DNA of 5,129 nucleotides from an uncultured Prevotella sp. (GTDB lineage Bacteria; Bacteroidota; Bacteroidia; Bacteroidales; Bacteroidaceae). The stretch spans positions 1 to 5,129 of the forward strand of contig CAAGSA010000119.1 of NCBI GenBank assembly GCA_900772835.1. Direction: 5' to 3'. Of this stretch, positions 1 to 5,129 are shown in pieces. The stretch's first letter is position 1; the number at the start of each line of letters is the position of its first letter. The notes below the pieces were generated by a model that ran no database searches, was not told the origin of the DNA, and saw nothing but the letters and a program-made list of their open reading frames with translations. The translations under genes and the position numbers were made by a program.

Positions 1-1
1 C

Positions 2-988
2 AGGTTCGAGACGGAGAAACTCGTGCCCATGATTTCAAGTCCACTCGCAATGATGGCGGTGTTCTACACGATGTATCTCCACATTACACCGCGCTACTTC
101 TTCGCACAGGACAGGCGCAGGTTCTGGATACTTACAGTGGCACTGGTCGTGACGGTGGGTGTGCTGCTACATCTGTGGATGAACTTCACCCACGGACTGT
201 TCCCCAAACCTGTCGGAATGATGCGCCACATACCGCCGGAACACCATATCCGCATGGACGTATGGATGATTCTGCGCAACATATCCAGCATGGCGGTAGC
301 TACTGCCATAGCAACAATGTCTATAATAACAATGCGCTGGCAGGAAGCCGAGACGGCACGACAGGAGGCAGAGCTGGCACGGCAGAAAGCCGAAACCGCA
401 CGTGCCGATGCCGAGCTGAAGAATCTACGCAACCAGATAAACCCACACTTCCTGCTGAACACACTGAACAACATCTATGCACTGACGGCATTCGACCCCA
501 CAAGGGCACAGGAGGCAATCATGCAGCTGAGCGGTATGCTACGCCACGTGCTATACGACAACCAACAAGAGTTCGTGAAGCTACAGGACGAGGTGGCGTT
601 CATTCACAGCTACGTAAACCTAATGAAGATGCGCACGCCAAAGACATGCCACATCAACGTAGAGGTAGACATACCGGAACCTTGCAACAAGCTTGTGGCT
701 CCGCTCATCTTCATCTCCCTCATCGAGAACGCTTTCAAGCACGGCATTGCCGCCTCGGGCGAGAGCTTCATCAGCATCAGCATCAAAGCCGACACCGAAG
801 GCATAGAATGCAATGTGGAGAACTCCAACCACCCCAAGCGGCAGACCGACCGCAGCGGCCACGGCATAGGACTGCAACAAGTGCAGAAGCGCCTGGAGCT
901 CTCATACGGCAACAGATTCTCATGGGAGAAGGGAACAAAAGAAAACGATAGTATTTATTTTTCAAAAATCATGATCTATGACACTTAA
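2..988 (+). CDS. LytS/YehU-type sensor histidine kinase, N-terminus cut by window edge
   Basis: Membrane sensor kinase of the His_kinase plus HATPase_c type (LytS/YehU family) that would autophosphorylate a histidine and pass the phosphate to the regulator encoded next. The frame is open to the left edge, so the true start is probably outside; 328 residues are visible. A GTG at base 23 is an internal candidate and is used for numbering here. Hydrophobic segments lie at about residues 6-20, 35-53 and 86-104, consistent with the end of a multi-pass membrane domain. A charged Ala/Glu/Arg-rich coiled coil follows (about 106-136). The phosphoacceptor motif NQINPHFLLNTLNNIY has His142. The ATP-binding half shows the N box ENAFKHG (235-241, Asn236), VENSN (265-269) and the glycine-rich GHGIGLQQVQKRLEL (279-293). 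The last codons overlap the next gene. No periplasmic sensor fold is recognisable, so the signal is unknown. Family assignment is firm. Confidence 0.93.
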   Translation, partial: RFETEKLVPMISSPLAMMAVFYTMYLHITPRYFFAQDRRRFWILTVALVVTVGVLLHLWMNFTHGLFPKPVGMMRHIPPEHHIRMDVWMILRNISSMAVATAIATMSIITMRWQEAETARQEAELARQKAETARADAELKNLRNQINPHFLLNTLNNIYALTAFDPTRAQEAIMQLSGMLRHVLYDNQQEFVKLQDEVAFIHSYVNLMKMRTPKTCHINVEVDIPEPCNKLVAPLIFISLIENAFKHGIAASGESFISISIKADTEGIECNVENSNHPKRQTDRSGHGIGLQQVQKRLELSYGNRFSWEKGTKENDSIYFSKIMIYDT

Positions 989-1688
989 TTGTATTATTAT
1001 TGACGATGAACCGCTGGCAGCAGAACTGTTAGCGAGCTACGCAAAGAAAGTGCCTTTCCTTACGCTTCAAGGCACATTCAACAGCGCTACCGAAGCTATA
1101 AAGACCATCAGAGAAATGAAAATCGACCTGATTTTCCTTGACATACAGATGCCTGAACTCAGCGGACTTGAGTTTGCACGCATCATCGGTCCGGAAACGA
1201 AGATTGTATTCACTACAGCCTTCAACCAATATGCCATCGAGGGCTACAAGGTCAACGCCCTCGACTATTTGCTGAAGCCGATAAGCTTCGAGAAATTCCT
1301 CGAAGCGGCAAACAAAGCTCTCTCATGGTTCGAGCTCCGCAGCAAGGTTGCATCGATGAAAAGCGACAGGTTCGTGTTCATAAAGAGCGAATACAAATTG
1401 CAGAAGGCTTCCTTCGACGACATTCTCTACATAGAGGGTGTGAAGGACTACGTGAAGTTCTACCTCACAGACGGCACCAACGTAATGTCGCTGATGAACA
1501 TGAAGAAGGTGGAGGAATATCTGCCATATCCGGAGTTCCTGCGCATCCACCGCTCCTATATTGTCCACATGCCTAAGGTTTCGCAGATTGATCGCTTCCG
1601 TATCGTCATCGGCGAGCAATTTCTACCTATCTCTGAAACATACAAAGACAGCGTGCAGAAATTCATCGAAGACCACACGCTGTCATAA
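978..1688 (+). CDS. LytTR-family response regulator (LytR/AlgR type)
   Basis: DNA-binding response regulator of 236 residues, the usual length for the family. The receiver domain (about 1-118) has the acidic pocket DDE (9-11), phosphoacceptor Asp55 in FLDIQMPELSG, Thr80 in FTTAF and Lys100 in DYLLKP. The LytTR DNA-binding domain (about 130-234) has the characteristic DILYIEGVKDYVKFY (148-162) and FLRIHRSYIVH (187-197). The ATG at 978 lies inside the kinase gene and overlaps it by 11 bases, so the two are co-transcribed and probably translationally coupled. No Shine-Dalgarno sequence precedes it, as is common in Bacteroidota. The kinase is its probable partner by position. Target promoters are unknown; related pairs in other bacteria control cell-envelope, transport or polysaccharide genes, but nothing here says which. 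Transcription probably ends at the hairpin at 1798-1818. Confidence 0.95.
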   Translation: MTLNCIIIDDEPLAAELLASYAKKVPFLTLQGTFNSATEAIKTIREMKIDLIFLDIQMPELSGLEFARIIGPETKIVFTTAFNQYAIEGYKVNALDYLLKPISFEKFLEAANKALSWFELRSKVASMKSDRFVFIKSEYKLQKASFDDILYIEGVKDYVKFYLTDGTNVMSLMNMKKVEEYLPYPEFLRIHRSYIVHMPKVSQIDRFRIVIGEQFLPISETYKDSVQKFIEDHTLS

Positions 1689-1764
1689 TCATATTTTTAT
1701 ATTTTATTAAGGAGATAAATCTTTTAAATAAGGAGAAAATATCCATTATTCTATTATAAAAACA
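1689..1764. other. AT-rich 3' region after the response regulator, with two AAGGAG motifs
   Basis: The 76 bases after the regulator stop are very AT-rich. They contain AAGGAGATAAATCTTTTAA (from 1709) and AAGGAGAAAATATCC (from 1730), spaced 21 bases apart. Both look like ribosome-binding sites, but no ATG, GTG or TTG opens a frame of useful length after either one. They resemble the repeats in the dnaB leader (AAGGAGGAAA followed by TATCTT or CATCTT). They could be a decayed leader, a processing or protein-binding site, or chance in an A-rich stretch. Confidence 0.4.
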
Positions 1765-1787
1765 GGACAAACCAATCATTTTTGTCC
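1757..1787 (-). terminator. Probable intrinsic terminator of the dnaB-RNA helicase transcript
   Basis: GGACAAA (1765-1771) pairs with TTTGTCC (1781-1787) around a 9-base loop. Read on the minus strand, the stem is followed directly by TGTTTTTATAATAG, a U-rich tail. It lies 46 bases beyond the stop of the RNA helicase gene. The stem is only 7 bp, so strength is uncertain, but position and polarity fit. Confidence 0.6.
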
Positions 1788-1797
1788 GTCTTTGTGT

Positions 1798-1832
1798 GGG
1801 GAGTGGAATCCACTCCCCCACTCTTTTGTTTT
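1798..1832 (+). terminator. Probable intrinsic terminator of the two-component transcript
   Basis: A perfect 9-bp stem, GGGGAGTGG (1798-1806) with CCACTCCCC (1810-1818), closes a 3-base AAT loop. It is followed after CACTC by TTTTGTTTT (1824-1832). The tail starts 5 bases after the stem rather than directly, so it is not ideal. It is the strongest hairpin in the gap and ends just before the stop codon of the convergent helicase gene. On the minus strand the same hairpin lacks a U tail. Confidence 0.65.
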
Positions 1833-3158
1833 CTATCTTACAGCCTCAACGACTGTCTTTACGTTCTTAATCTTTTCCGTGGCAGCAAGCCGCAACACGC
1901 TCTTCACCTTCGACCTTGCCACGGCGGCATAGCAGTAGCGGTCGTTGACGTCAATCCTGCCTATTTCCGCTCCCTGCAGCTGGCACTTCTTGCAAAGGAA
2001 TCCAAGCACATCGCCCTTCGAAATTTTGTCTTTCTTTCCCTTGCCGATATATATCGTTGCCATACGTGGCAACGGCGGTTCTGTAGGCGTCACGCCGATT
2101 TCATATTCCGGCATTCCAGGGTCGGCATATTCGGGCAGATGCTCTTCGGGACCGAGCAGCACGAAGGTGCGTCCCTCAGCGTCCCATCTTGCGGTGCGCC
2201 CCACACGGTGGGTGTATTCCGCTTCGCCCTGCGGAAGATGGTAGTGTATGATGTTGTCTACGTCGGGAATGTCGAGTCCTCGCGATGCGAGGTCTGTCGA
2301 CACAAGCACCGTGGCGGAGCCATTGCTGAACTTATACAGGTTATCCTCTCTCTGCCTCTGGTCGAGTCCTCCATGATACATGCTGCAGACGAAGCCCTTG
2401 TCCTGCAGGAACTGCCATGTACGCTCCACGCTGCTGCGGTAGTTAAGGAACACGATGCTACTCTTCTCGCCGAAGCTGAGCAGCAGATGCAGTAGCGTGT
2501 CAAGCTTATCTTTCTGTTCGGAGCGCACAACAAAGCTCCTTATCCTGTCGGCTGCCGATATGCCAGAGTCGGGTTCTGTATAATCTATGCGGCAGGTGTG
2601 CTGCATGTTCACAAAGCGCGGAATGTCGGGGCAGTCAGTAGCCGAAAGCAGTATTCTGCGTTCCACGCTTGGCAGGCTGTCCACCACACGCTGCATCTCG
2701 TCGGCGAATCCCATTTCGAGCGACTTGTCGAACTCATCGATAACGAGTAACCTCACTCCCATCGGGTTGACGTTGTGCTTTGCAATGTGGTCGTTCATCC
2801 TGCCCGGTGTAGCAAACACCACCTGCGGTTTAAGCTTGTTTATCTCGCGGTGCTCCTCCATCGTTGGGCGTCCTCCATAGAGCGCCATTCCCCTGAGTGG
2901 CACTCCCATGCTGCGCATTACTTCTACCGACTGCTTTGCCAACTCTCTGCTTGGCACCATCACTACCATCTGCAAAGTATCCAGTGCAGGGTTCAGTCTG
3001 AACACCGAGGGCAGCAGGTAGGCGAGTGTTTTTCCGCTTCCTGTTGGTGAGAGTATTATTATGTCGTCGGCGGTTGTCGCCACGGCACGTGCCACATCCA
3101 GCTGCATATCGTTGAGTTTCTCGATGTGTAGTTTCTGAAGTATCTTATCTATATCCAC
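1833..3158 (-). CDS. DEAD-box RNA helicase with DbpA-type C-terminal RNA-binding domain
   Basis: ATP-dependent RNA helicase of 441 residues, probably acting in ribosome assembly or RNA remodelling. Motifs in order: Q motif around KLNDMQ (Gln19), motif I SPTGSGKT (37-44), Ia PSREL (69-73), GG (95-96), Ib TPGR (117-120), motif II DEFD (141-144, in place of DEAD), SAT (172-174), IV SIVFLNY (234-240), V STDLASRGLDIPDV (287-300) and VI HRVGRTAR (317-324). Residues about 367-438, starting IYIGKGKKDKISKGDVLGFL, match the DbpA RNA-binding domain, which in E. coli DbpA recognises a 23S rRNA hairpin; the same target here is inference. The start is GTG at 3158: it is the only ATG, GTG or TTG between the upstream in-frame stop and the Q motif, and it follows a run of eight A on the coding strand. 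It lies 47 bases after dnaB on the same strand with no clear terminator between. Confidence 0.95.
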   Translation of the reverse strand: MDIDKILQKLHIEKLNDMQLDVARAVATTADDIIILSPTGSGKTLAYLLPSVFRLNPALDTLQMVVMVPSRELAKQSVEVMRSMGVPLRGMALYGGRPTMEEHREINKLKPQVVFATPGRMNDHIAKHNVNPMGVRLLVIDEFDKSLEMGFADEMQRVVDSLPSVERRILLSATDCPDIPRFVNMQHTCRIDYTEPDSGISAADRIRSFVVRSEQKDKLDTLLHLLLSFGEKSSIVFLNYRSSVERTWQFLQDKGFVCSMYHGGLDQRQREDNLYKFSNGSATVLVSTDLASRGLDIPDVDNIIHYHLPQGEAEYTHRVGRTARWDAEGRTFVLLGPEEHLPEYADPGMPEYEIGVTPTEPPLPRMATIYIGKGKKDKISKGDVLGFLCKKCQLQGAEIGRIDVNDRYCYAAVARSKVKSVLRLAATEKIKNVKTVVEAVR

Positions 3159-3205
3159 TTTTTTTTCTATATTATTTAATATGTTATCAGCATCATTTTA
3201 CTGTT

Positions 3206-4720
3206 TTAGAACGGCGGTCTGTCTGGCGGCGGCATCAGAGGGTCGTCCATGTATGGCGGCGGCACGTCATCTCCTCCGTTCAGTCGGCTGCCTATTATTT
3301 CGCCTCCCATGTCAGCGGCAGGCGCAAAGCGATCATCTTCGGGGTTTTGGAATCGAGTATATGCACCCTTGAAGGTGAGCAGCACGTCGCCGGTGGCTCC
3401 TTTACGGTGCTTGGCGATGATGATCTGCGCCATACCTCTGAGGTCGTGTCCATGTTCATCGGTGAGTATATGGTAGTATTCCGGTCGGTGCACGAACATC
3501 ACCATGTCAGCATCCTGCTCTATGGCTCCTGACTCTCGCAGGTCGCTCAGCTGCGGTCGTTTTCCTTCGAGTCCCTCTCTGTTCTCCACCGTACGGTTCA
3601 ACTGAGAGAGTGCCAGCACAGGGATGTTGAGTTCCTTGGCGAGTCCTTTCAGGGAGCGGCTGATGGTTGACACCTCCTCCTGTCGGCTTCCAAATTTGGC
3701 TCCGTTGGCATTCATTAGCTGCAGGTAGTCAATCATTATCATCTTCACTCCCTTCTCTCTGACCAGGCGTCGCGCTTTGGTTCTGAGTTCGAAGATTGAC
3801 ATTCCCGCCGTGTCATCGACGTAGATCGGTGCGTTCTGCAGCCGCGCCACATTGGAATCGAGCCTTTTCCATTCCTGTTCATCAAGCTGTCCGTTCAGTA
3901 TCTTCCGTCCTTCAATCTCGCATACGTTCGATATGAGTCGGTTGACAAGCTGCACATTGTTCATCTCAAGCGAGAAGAAGGCGATGGGGATGTTGTAGTC
4001 CACGGCGATGTTCTTTGCAAGCGAAAGGGCGAATGCGGTCTTTCCCATGGCAGGTCTTCCAGCCAGGATGATGAGGTCAGAGGCCTGCCATCCGGCTGTC
4101 ATCTCGTCGAGTTTGTAGTATCCGGTGGGCAGTCCTGTCAAGTCGCCCTTGTTTGCTGCCGCCTTCTGCAGAATCTGTATGGCTTCCTTCACCACAGGAT
4201 CCACCTGTGTATAATCCTGTCGGAGGTTTTTCTGCGACAGCTCGAAGAGGCTCGACTCCGTCTCCTGCATCAGTTCGTCCACGTCTACCGTTTCGTCGAA
4301 AGCTTTCGTCTCCACCACACTTGCAAACGATATGAGCTGCCTTGCCATATATTTCTGCGCCAATATGTGTGCGTGGTATTCGATATGTGCCGACGATGCA
4401 ACGTGTGAGCTCAGGTCTATGATGTATCCCTGTCCCCCACATTCATCCAGCGCACCTTCTTTTTTCAACTCCTCGATCACGGTGAGAATATCTACCGGCT
4501 TCTCGTCGATATTTAGTTTCTGTATAGCGCGGTATATCTTCTGATGGCGCGGTTCGTAGAACGTCTCAGGGTGCAGAATTTCTCCCACGATGGTGAATGC
4601 ATCCTTATCGATCATCAGCGCACCGAGCACGATGCGCTCTATATCTGGCGCCTGCGGCTGCAGATGTCCGTACGTATTGTCAATAGGCCTTGCTGCAGGC
4701 TTTCTTCTTTGTTCCGGCAT
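3206..4720 (-). CDS. dnaB: Replicative DNA helicase DnaB
   Basis: Hexameric helicase that unwinds DNA at the replication fork; 504 residues, normal to slightly long. The N-terminal DnaB domain (about 22-125) starts PQAPDIERIVLGALMIDKDAF, the region that contacts primase in the family. A linker follows, then the RecA-like ATPase domain (about 195-460): Walker A GRPAMGKT (221-228), SLEM with Glu252, Walker B MIMIDYLQLM (327-336), SQLNR (372-376), LSDLRESGAIEQDAD (391-405) and AKHRKGATG (436-444), which carries the arginine-finger region. There is no intein. The C-terminal tail (about 465-504) is acidic and proline-rich and ends PPPDRPPF. The ATG at 4720 is preceded in frame by a TGA 25 bases upstream, so no longer form is possible. 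It is probably transcribed from the promoter at 4874-4905 through a leader of about 150 bases and followed by the RNA helicase gene in the same transcript. Confidence 0.98.
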   Translation of the reverse strand: MPEQRRKPAARPIDNTYGHLQPQAPDIERIVLGALMIDKDAFTIVGEILHPETFYEPRHQKIYRAIQKLNIDEKPVDILTVIEELKKEGALDECGGQGYIIDLSSHVASSAHIEYHAHILAQKYMARQLISFASVVETKAFDETVDVDELMQETESSLFELSQKNLRQDYTQVDPVVKEAIQILQKAAANKGDLTGLPTGYYKLDEMTAGWQASDLIILAGRPAMGKTAFALSLAKNIAVDYNIPIAFFSLEMNNVQLVNRLISNVCEIEGRKILNGQLDEQEWKRLDSNVARLQNAPIYVDDTAGMSIFELRTKARRLVREKGVKMIMIDYLQLMNANGAKFGSRQEEVSTISRSLKGLAKELNIPVLALSQLNRTVENREGLEGKRPQLSDLRESGAIEQDADMVMFVHRPEYYHILTDEHGHDLRGMAQIIIAKHRKGATGDVLLTFKGAYTRFQNPEDDRFAPAADMGGEIIGSRLNGGDDVPPPYMDDPLMPPPDRPPF

Positions 4721-4748
4721 TTTCTGTTTTGTTCCTTTCTTTGTTCAT
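4680..4748 (-). CDS. Possible 22-codon upstream reading frame overlapping the dnaB start
   Basis: An ATG at 4748 on the minus strand lies 11 bases after the AAGGAGG of the dnaB-proximal repeat and opens a frame of 22 codons ending in TGA at 4680-4682. It begins MNKERNKTENAG and is rich in Lys and Asn. It runs across the dnaB start codon (4718-4720) in another frame and ends 41 bases inside dnaB. Ribosomes reading it would pass through the dnaB start, so it could depress or couple dnaB translation. The peptide matches nothing I recognise. The only evidence for translation is the unusually good Shine-Dalgarno sequence at a slightly long spacing. Confidence 0.25.
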   Translation of the reverse strand: MNKERNKTENAGTKKKACSKAY

Positions 4749-4750
4749 TA

Positions 4751-4772
4751 AAGATGTTTCCTCCTTCACACA
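4751..4772 (-). repeat. 22-base direct repeat, copy proximal to dnaB
   Basis: On the mRNA strand the copy reads TGTGTGAAGGAGGAAA followed by CATCTT. It matches the copy at 4815-4836 at 21 of 22 bases (C in place of T near its end). Its core AAGGAGG is a near-perfect complement of the 16S rRNA anti-Shine-Dalgarno sequence and lies 11 bases before an AUG. Confidence 0.9.
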
Positions 4773-4814
4773 AATTTCCTTACTTATATTATGTGTGTCC
4801 TCACTTTCATTTAC

Positions 4815-4836
4815 AAGATATTTCCTCCTTCACACA
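4815..4836 (-). repeat. 22-base direct repeat, copy distal to dnaB
   Basis: On the mRNA strand the copy reads TGTGTGAAGGAGGAAA followed by TATCTT, 64 bases upstream of the other copy. Its AAGGAGG lies 13 bases before an AUG that opens an 8-codon frame. Flanking bases between the copies are not similar, which argues against a simple recent tandem duplication of the whole 64-base unit. Confidence 0.9.
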
Positions 4837-4873
4837 TGCGCCTTTTGCGTGTGCACTGTTTTTATTGCTTTTG

Positions 4874-4905
4874 CAAAGATACGGCTATATTTTTCAAACA
4901 CCAAA
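4874..4905 (-). promoter_or_regulatory. Bacteroidota primary-sigma promoter for dnaB
   Basis: On the minus strand TTTG (4905-4902) is followed by 20 bases and TATCTTTG (4881-4874). This matches the known Bacteroides -33/-7 consensus TTTG, N19-21, TAnnTTTG with no mismatch and a permitted spacing. It points toward dnaB and predicts transcription starting near 4869, about 150 bases before the dnaB ATG. No other perfect TAnnTTTG on this strand was found between here and dnaB. Confidence 0.75.
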
Positions 4906-5085
4906 AACAGAAGGACAGAAGTCTGCAAAAAACCGTTAAGAAAAGAAAACTTTGAAGTAAAAAGAAACAAACTTGGCGAAACAGGCGGTTTAACCCCAAG
5001 CAGTCATTAGGTCGTATAATGTATTTTTTTATGATTGCAATCTTTTGTTAGGTTCATCCGGAATATGGAGTGATAGGATATCTAA
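4906..5085. other. Intergenic region upstream of the dnaB promoter, weak hairpin and short palindrome
   Basis: No convincing gene was seen here. CTTGG (4972-4976) can pair with CCAAG (4996-5000), with an inner AAAC/GTTT pairing. On the minus strand the stem is followed by TTTGTTTCTTTTTACTT, so it could end a transcript coming from the right. GATTGCAATC (5033-5042) is a 10-base palindrome just after a run of T. No TTTG/TAnnTTTG pair facing right was found, so a promoter for a divergent gene is not supported. Confidence 0.4.
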
Positions 5086-5129
5086 ATGAGCATTAACAAA
5101 AACAATAAAAACACCCGATTAGCAATTTC
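5086..5129 (+). CDS. Possible start of a divergent gene, cut by window edge
   Basis: An ATG at 5086, directly after a TAA, opens a frame to the right edge giving MSINKNNKNTRLAI. Purine-rich GGAG and AGGA lie upstream (5067-5077). A basic, Asn/Lys-rich start could precede a membrane or signal segment, but too little is visible to assign anything. On the opposite strand the same bases form an open frame ending at 5082 with a hydrophobic tail (ANRVFLLFLLMLI), so a minus-strand gene ending here is a real alternative. Confidence 0.25.
   Translation, partial: MSINKNNKNTRLAI

Larger units (their letters stand above)
4721..4869 (-). promoter_or_regulatory. Long repeat-bearing 5' leader of dnaB
   Basis: This is the inferred untranslated leader between the predicted start of transcription (about 4869) and the dnaB ATG. 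It holds two copies of a 22-base repeat, each with AAGGAGG, and several minimal frames. MCEGGNIL-stop (4837 to 4811) is followed directly by MKVRTHII-stop (4810 to 4784), joined as TAA-ATG. The longer frame from 4748 follows. dnaB itself has only a weak purine stretch (AAAGGAAC, 13-20 bases upstream), so the strong ribosome-binding sequences serve the small frames, not dnaB. Transcriptional start and function are inference. Confidence 0.45.

Noticed and set aside
175..951. A 258-codon plus-strand open frame inside the sensor kinase gene
   Set aside because: It lies in another frame of a gene with all expected kinase motifs, and its translation is His/Arg/Gln-rich with no domain; a shadow of moderate-GC coding DNA.
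1782..2495. A 237-codon plus-strand open frame opposite the RNA helicase gene
   Set aside because: It starts at a TTG inside the intergenic terminator region and is antisense to conserved helicase motifs; its Cys/His/Arg-rich product shows no recognisable domain.
3170..3181. TATTA/TAATA inverted repeat between dnaB and the RNA helicase gene
   Set aside because: A 5-bp all-AT stem with a 2-base loop is too weak to be a terminator and is expected by chance in this AT-rich spacer.
4751..4836. Short CRISPR-like repeat-spacer arrangement
   Set aside because: There are only two copies, no further unit on either side, no cas gene, and the repeat core is a ribosome-binding sequence.
4544..5010. Plus-strand open frames of 131 and 106 codons opposite the dnaB start and leader
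   Set aside because: They run antisense through dnaB codons, the repeats and the promoter; the Phe/Leu/Ser-rich translations come from the T-rich antisense of an A-rich leader.
5015..5020. TATAAT resembling a sigma-70 -10 box facing right
   Set aside because: No matching -35 element lies 16-18 bases upstream, and Bacteroidota primary sigma factors use the TTTG/TAnnTTTG pattern instead.

Overview
The window looks like a chromosomal segment from a member of the Bacteroidota, probably order Bacteroidales and perhaps Prevotella-like. Three things support this. The proteins have a Bacteroidales character. The coding DNA is of moderate GC with AT-rich gaps, and most starts lack a Shine-Dalgarno sequence. 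The one clear promoter fits the Bacteroidota primary-sigma pattern (TTTG, 20-base spacer, TAnnTTTG) exactly. The genus assignment is inference; no rRNA or other marker is present.

Left part (bases 2-1688, + strand): a two-component pair. A LytS/YehU-type membrane sensor histidine kinase, cut at its N-terminus by the window edge, overlaps by 11 bases the start of a LytTR-family response regulator. The kinase would phosphorylate Asp55 of the regulator, whose C-terminal LytTR domain binds DNA. The signal and target genes cannot be read from the window.

Gap 1689-1832: a convergent intergenic region with two hairpins. One has a U-rich tail in the minus direction and ends the helicase transcript. 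The other, a perfect 9-bp GC-rich stem with a T-rich tail in the plus direction, ends the two-component transcript. Just after the regulator lie two AAGGAG motifs that introduce no reading frame.

Centre and right (1833-4720, - strand): the replicative helicase gene dnaB, followed 47 bases later by a DEAD-box RNA helicase with a DbpA-type RNA-binding domain. No terminator is seen between them, so they are probably co-transcribed from the promoter at 4874-4905.

The dnaB leader (about 4721-4869) is the most unusual part. It carries a 22-base direct repeat (21 of 22 identical, 64-base period), and each copy contains a strong AAGGAGG sequence on the mRNA strand. Each copy is followed within 11-13 bases by an AUG that opens a very short frame. 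The second of these runs through the dnaB start codon in another frame. Strong Shine-Dalgarno sequences are uncommon in this phylum, so translational control of dnaB is a reasonable hypothesis. Beyond the promoter, 4906-5085 holds a weak hairpin and a short palindrome. The last 44 bases may be the start of a divergent gene, but could equally be the tail of a minus-strand gene. No tRNA, rRNA, CRISPR array, insertion sequence or recognisable novel defence or mobile system was seen.
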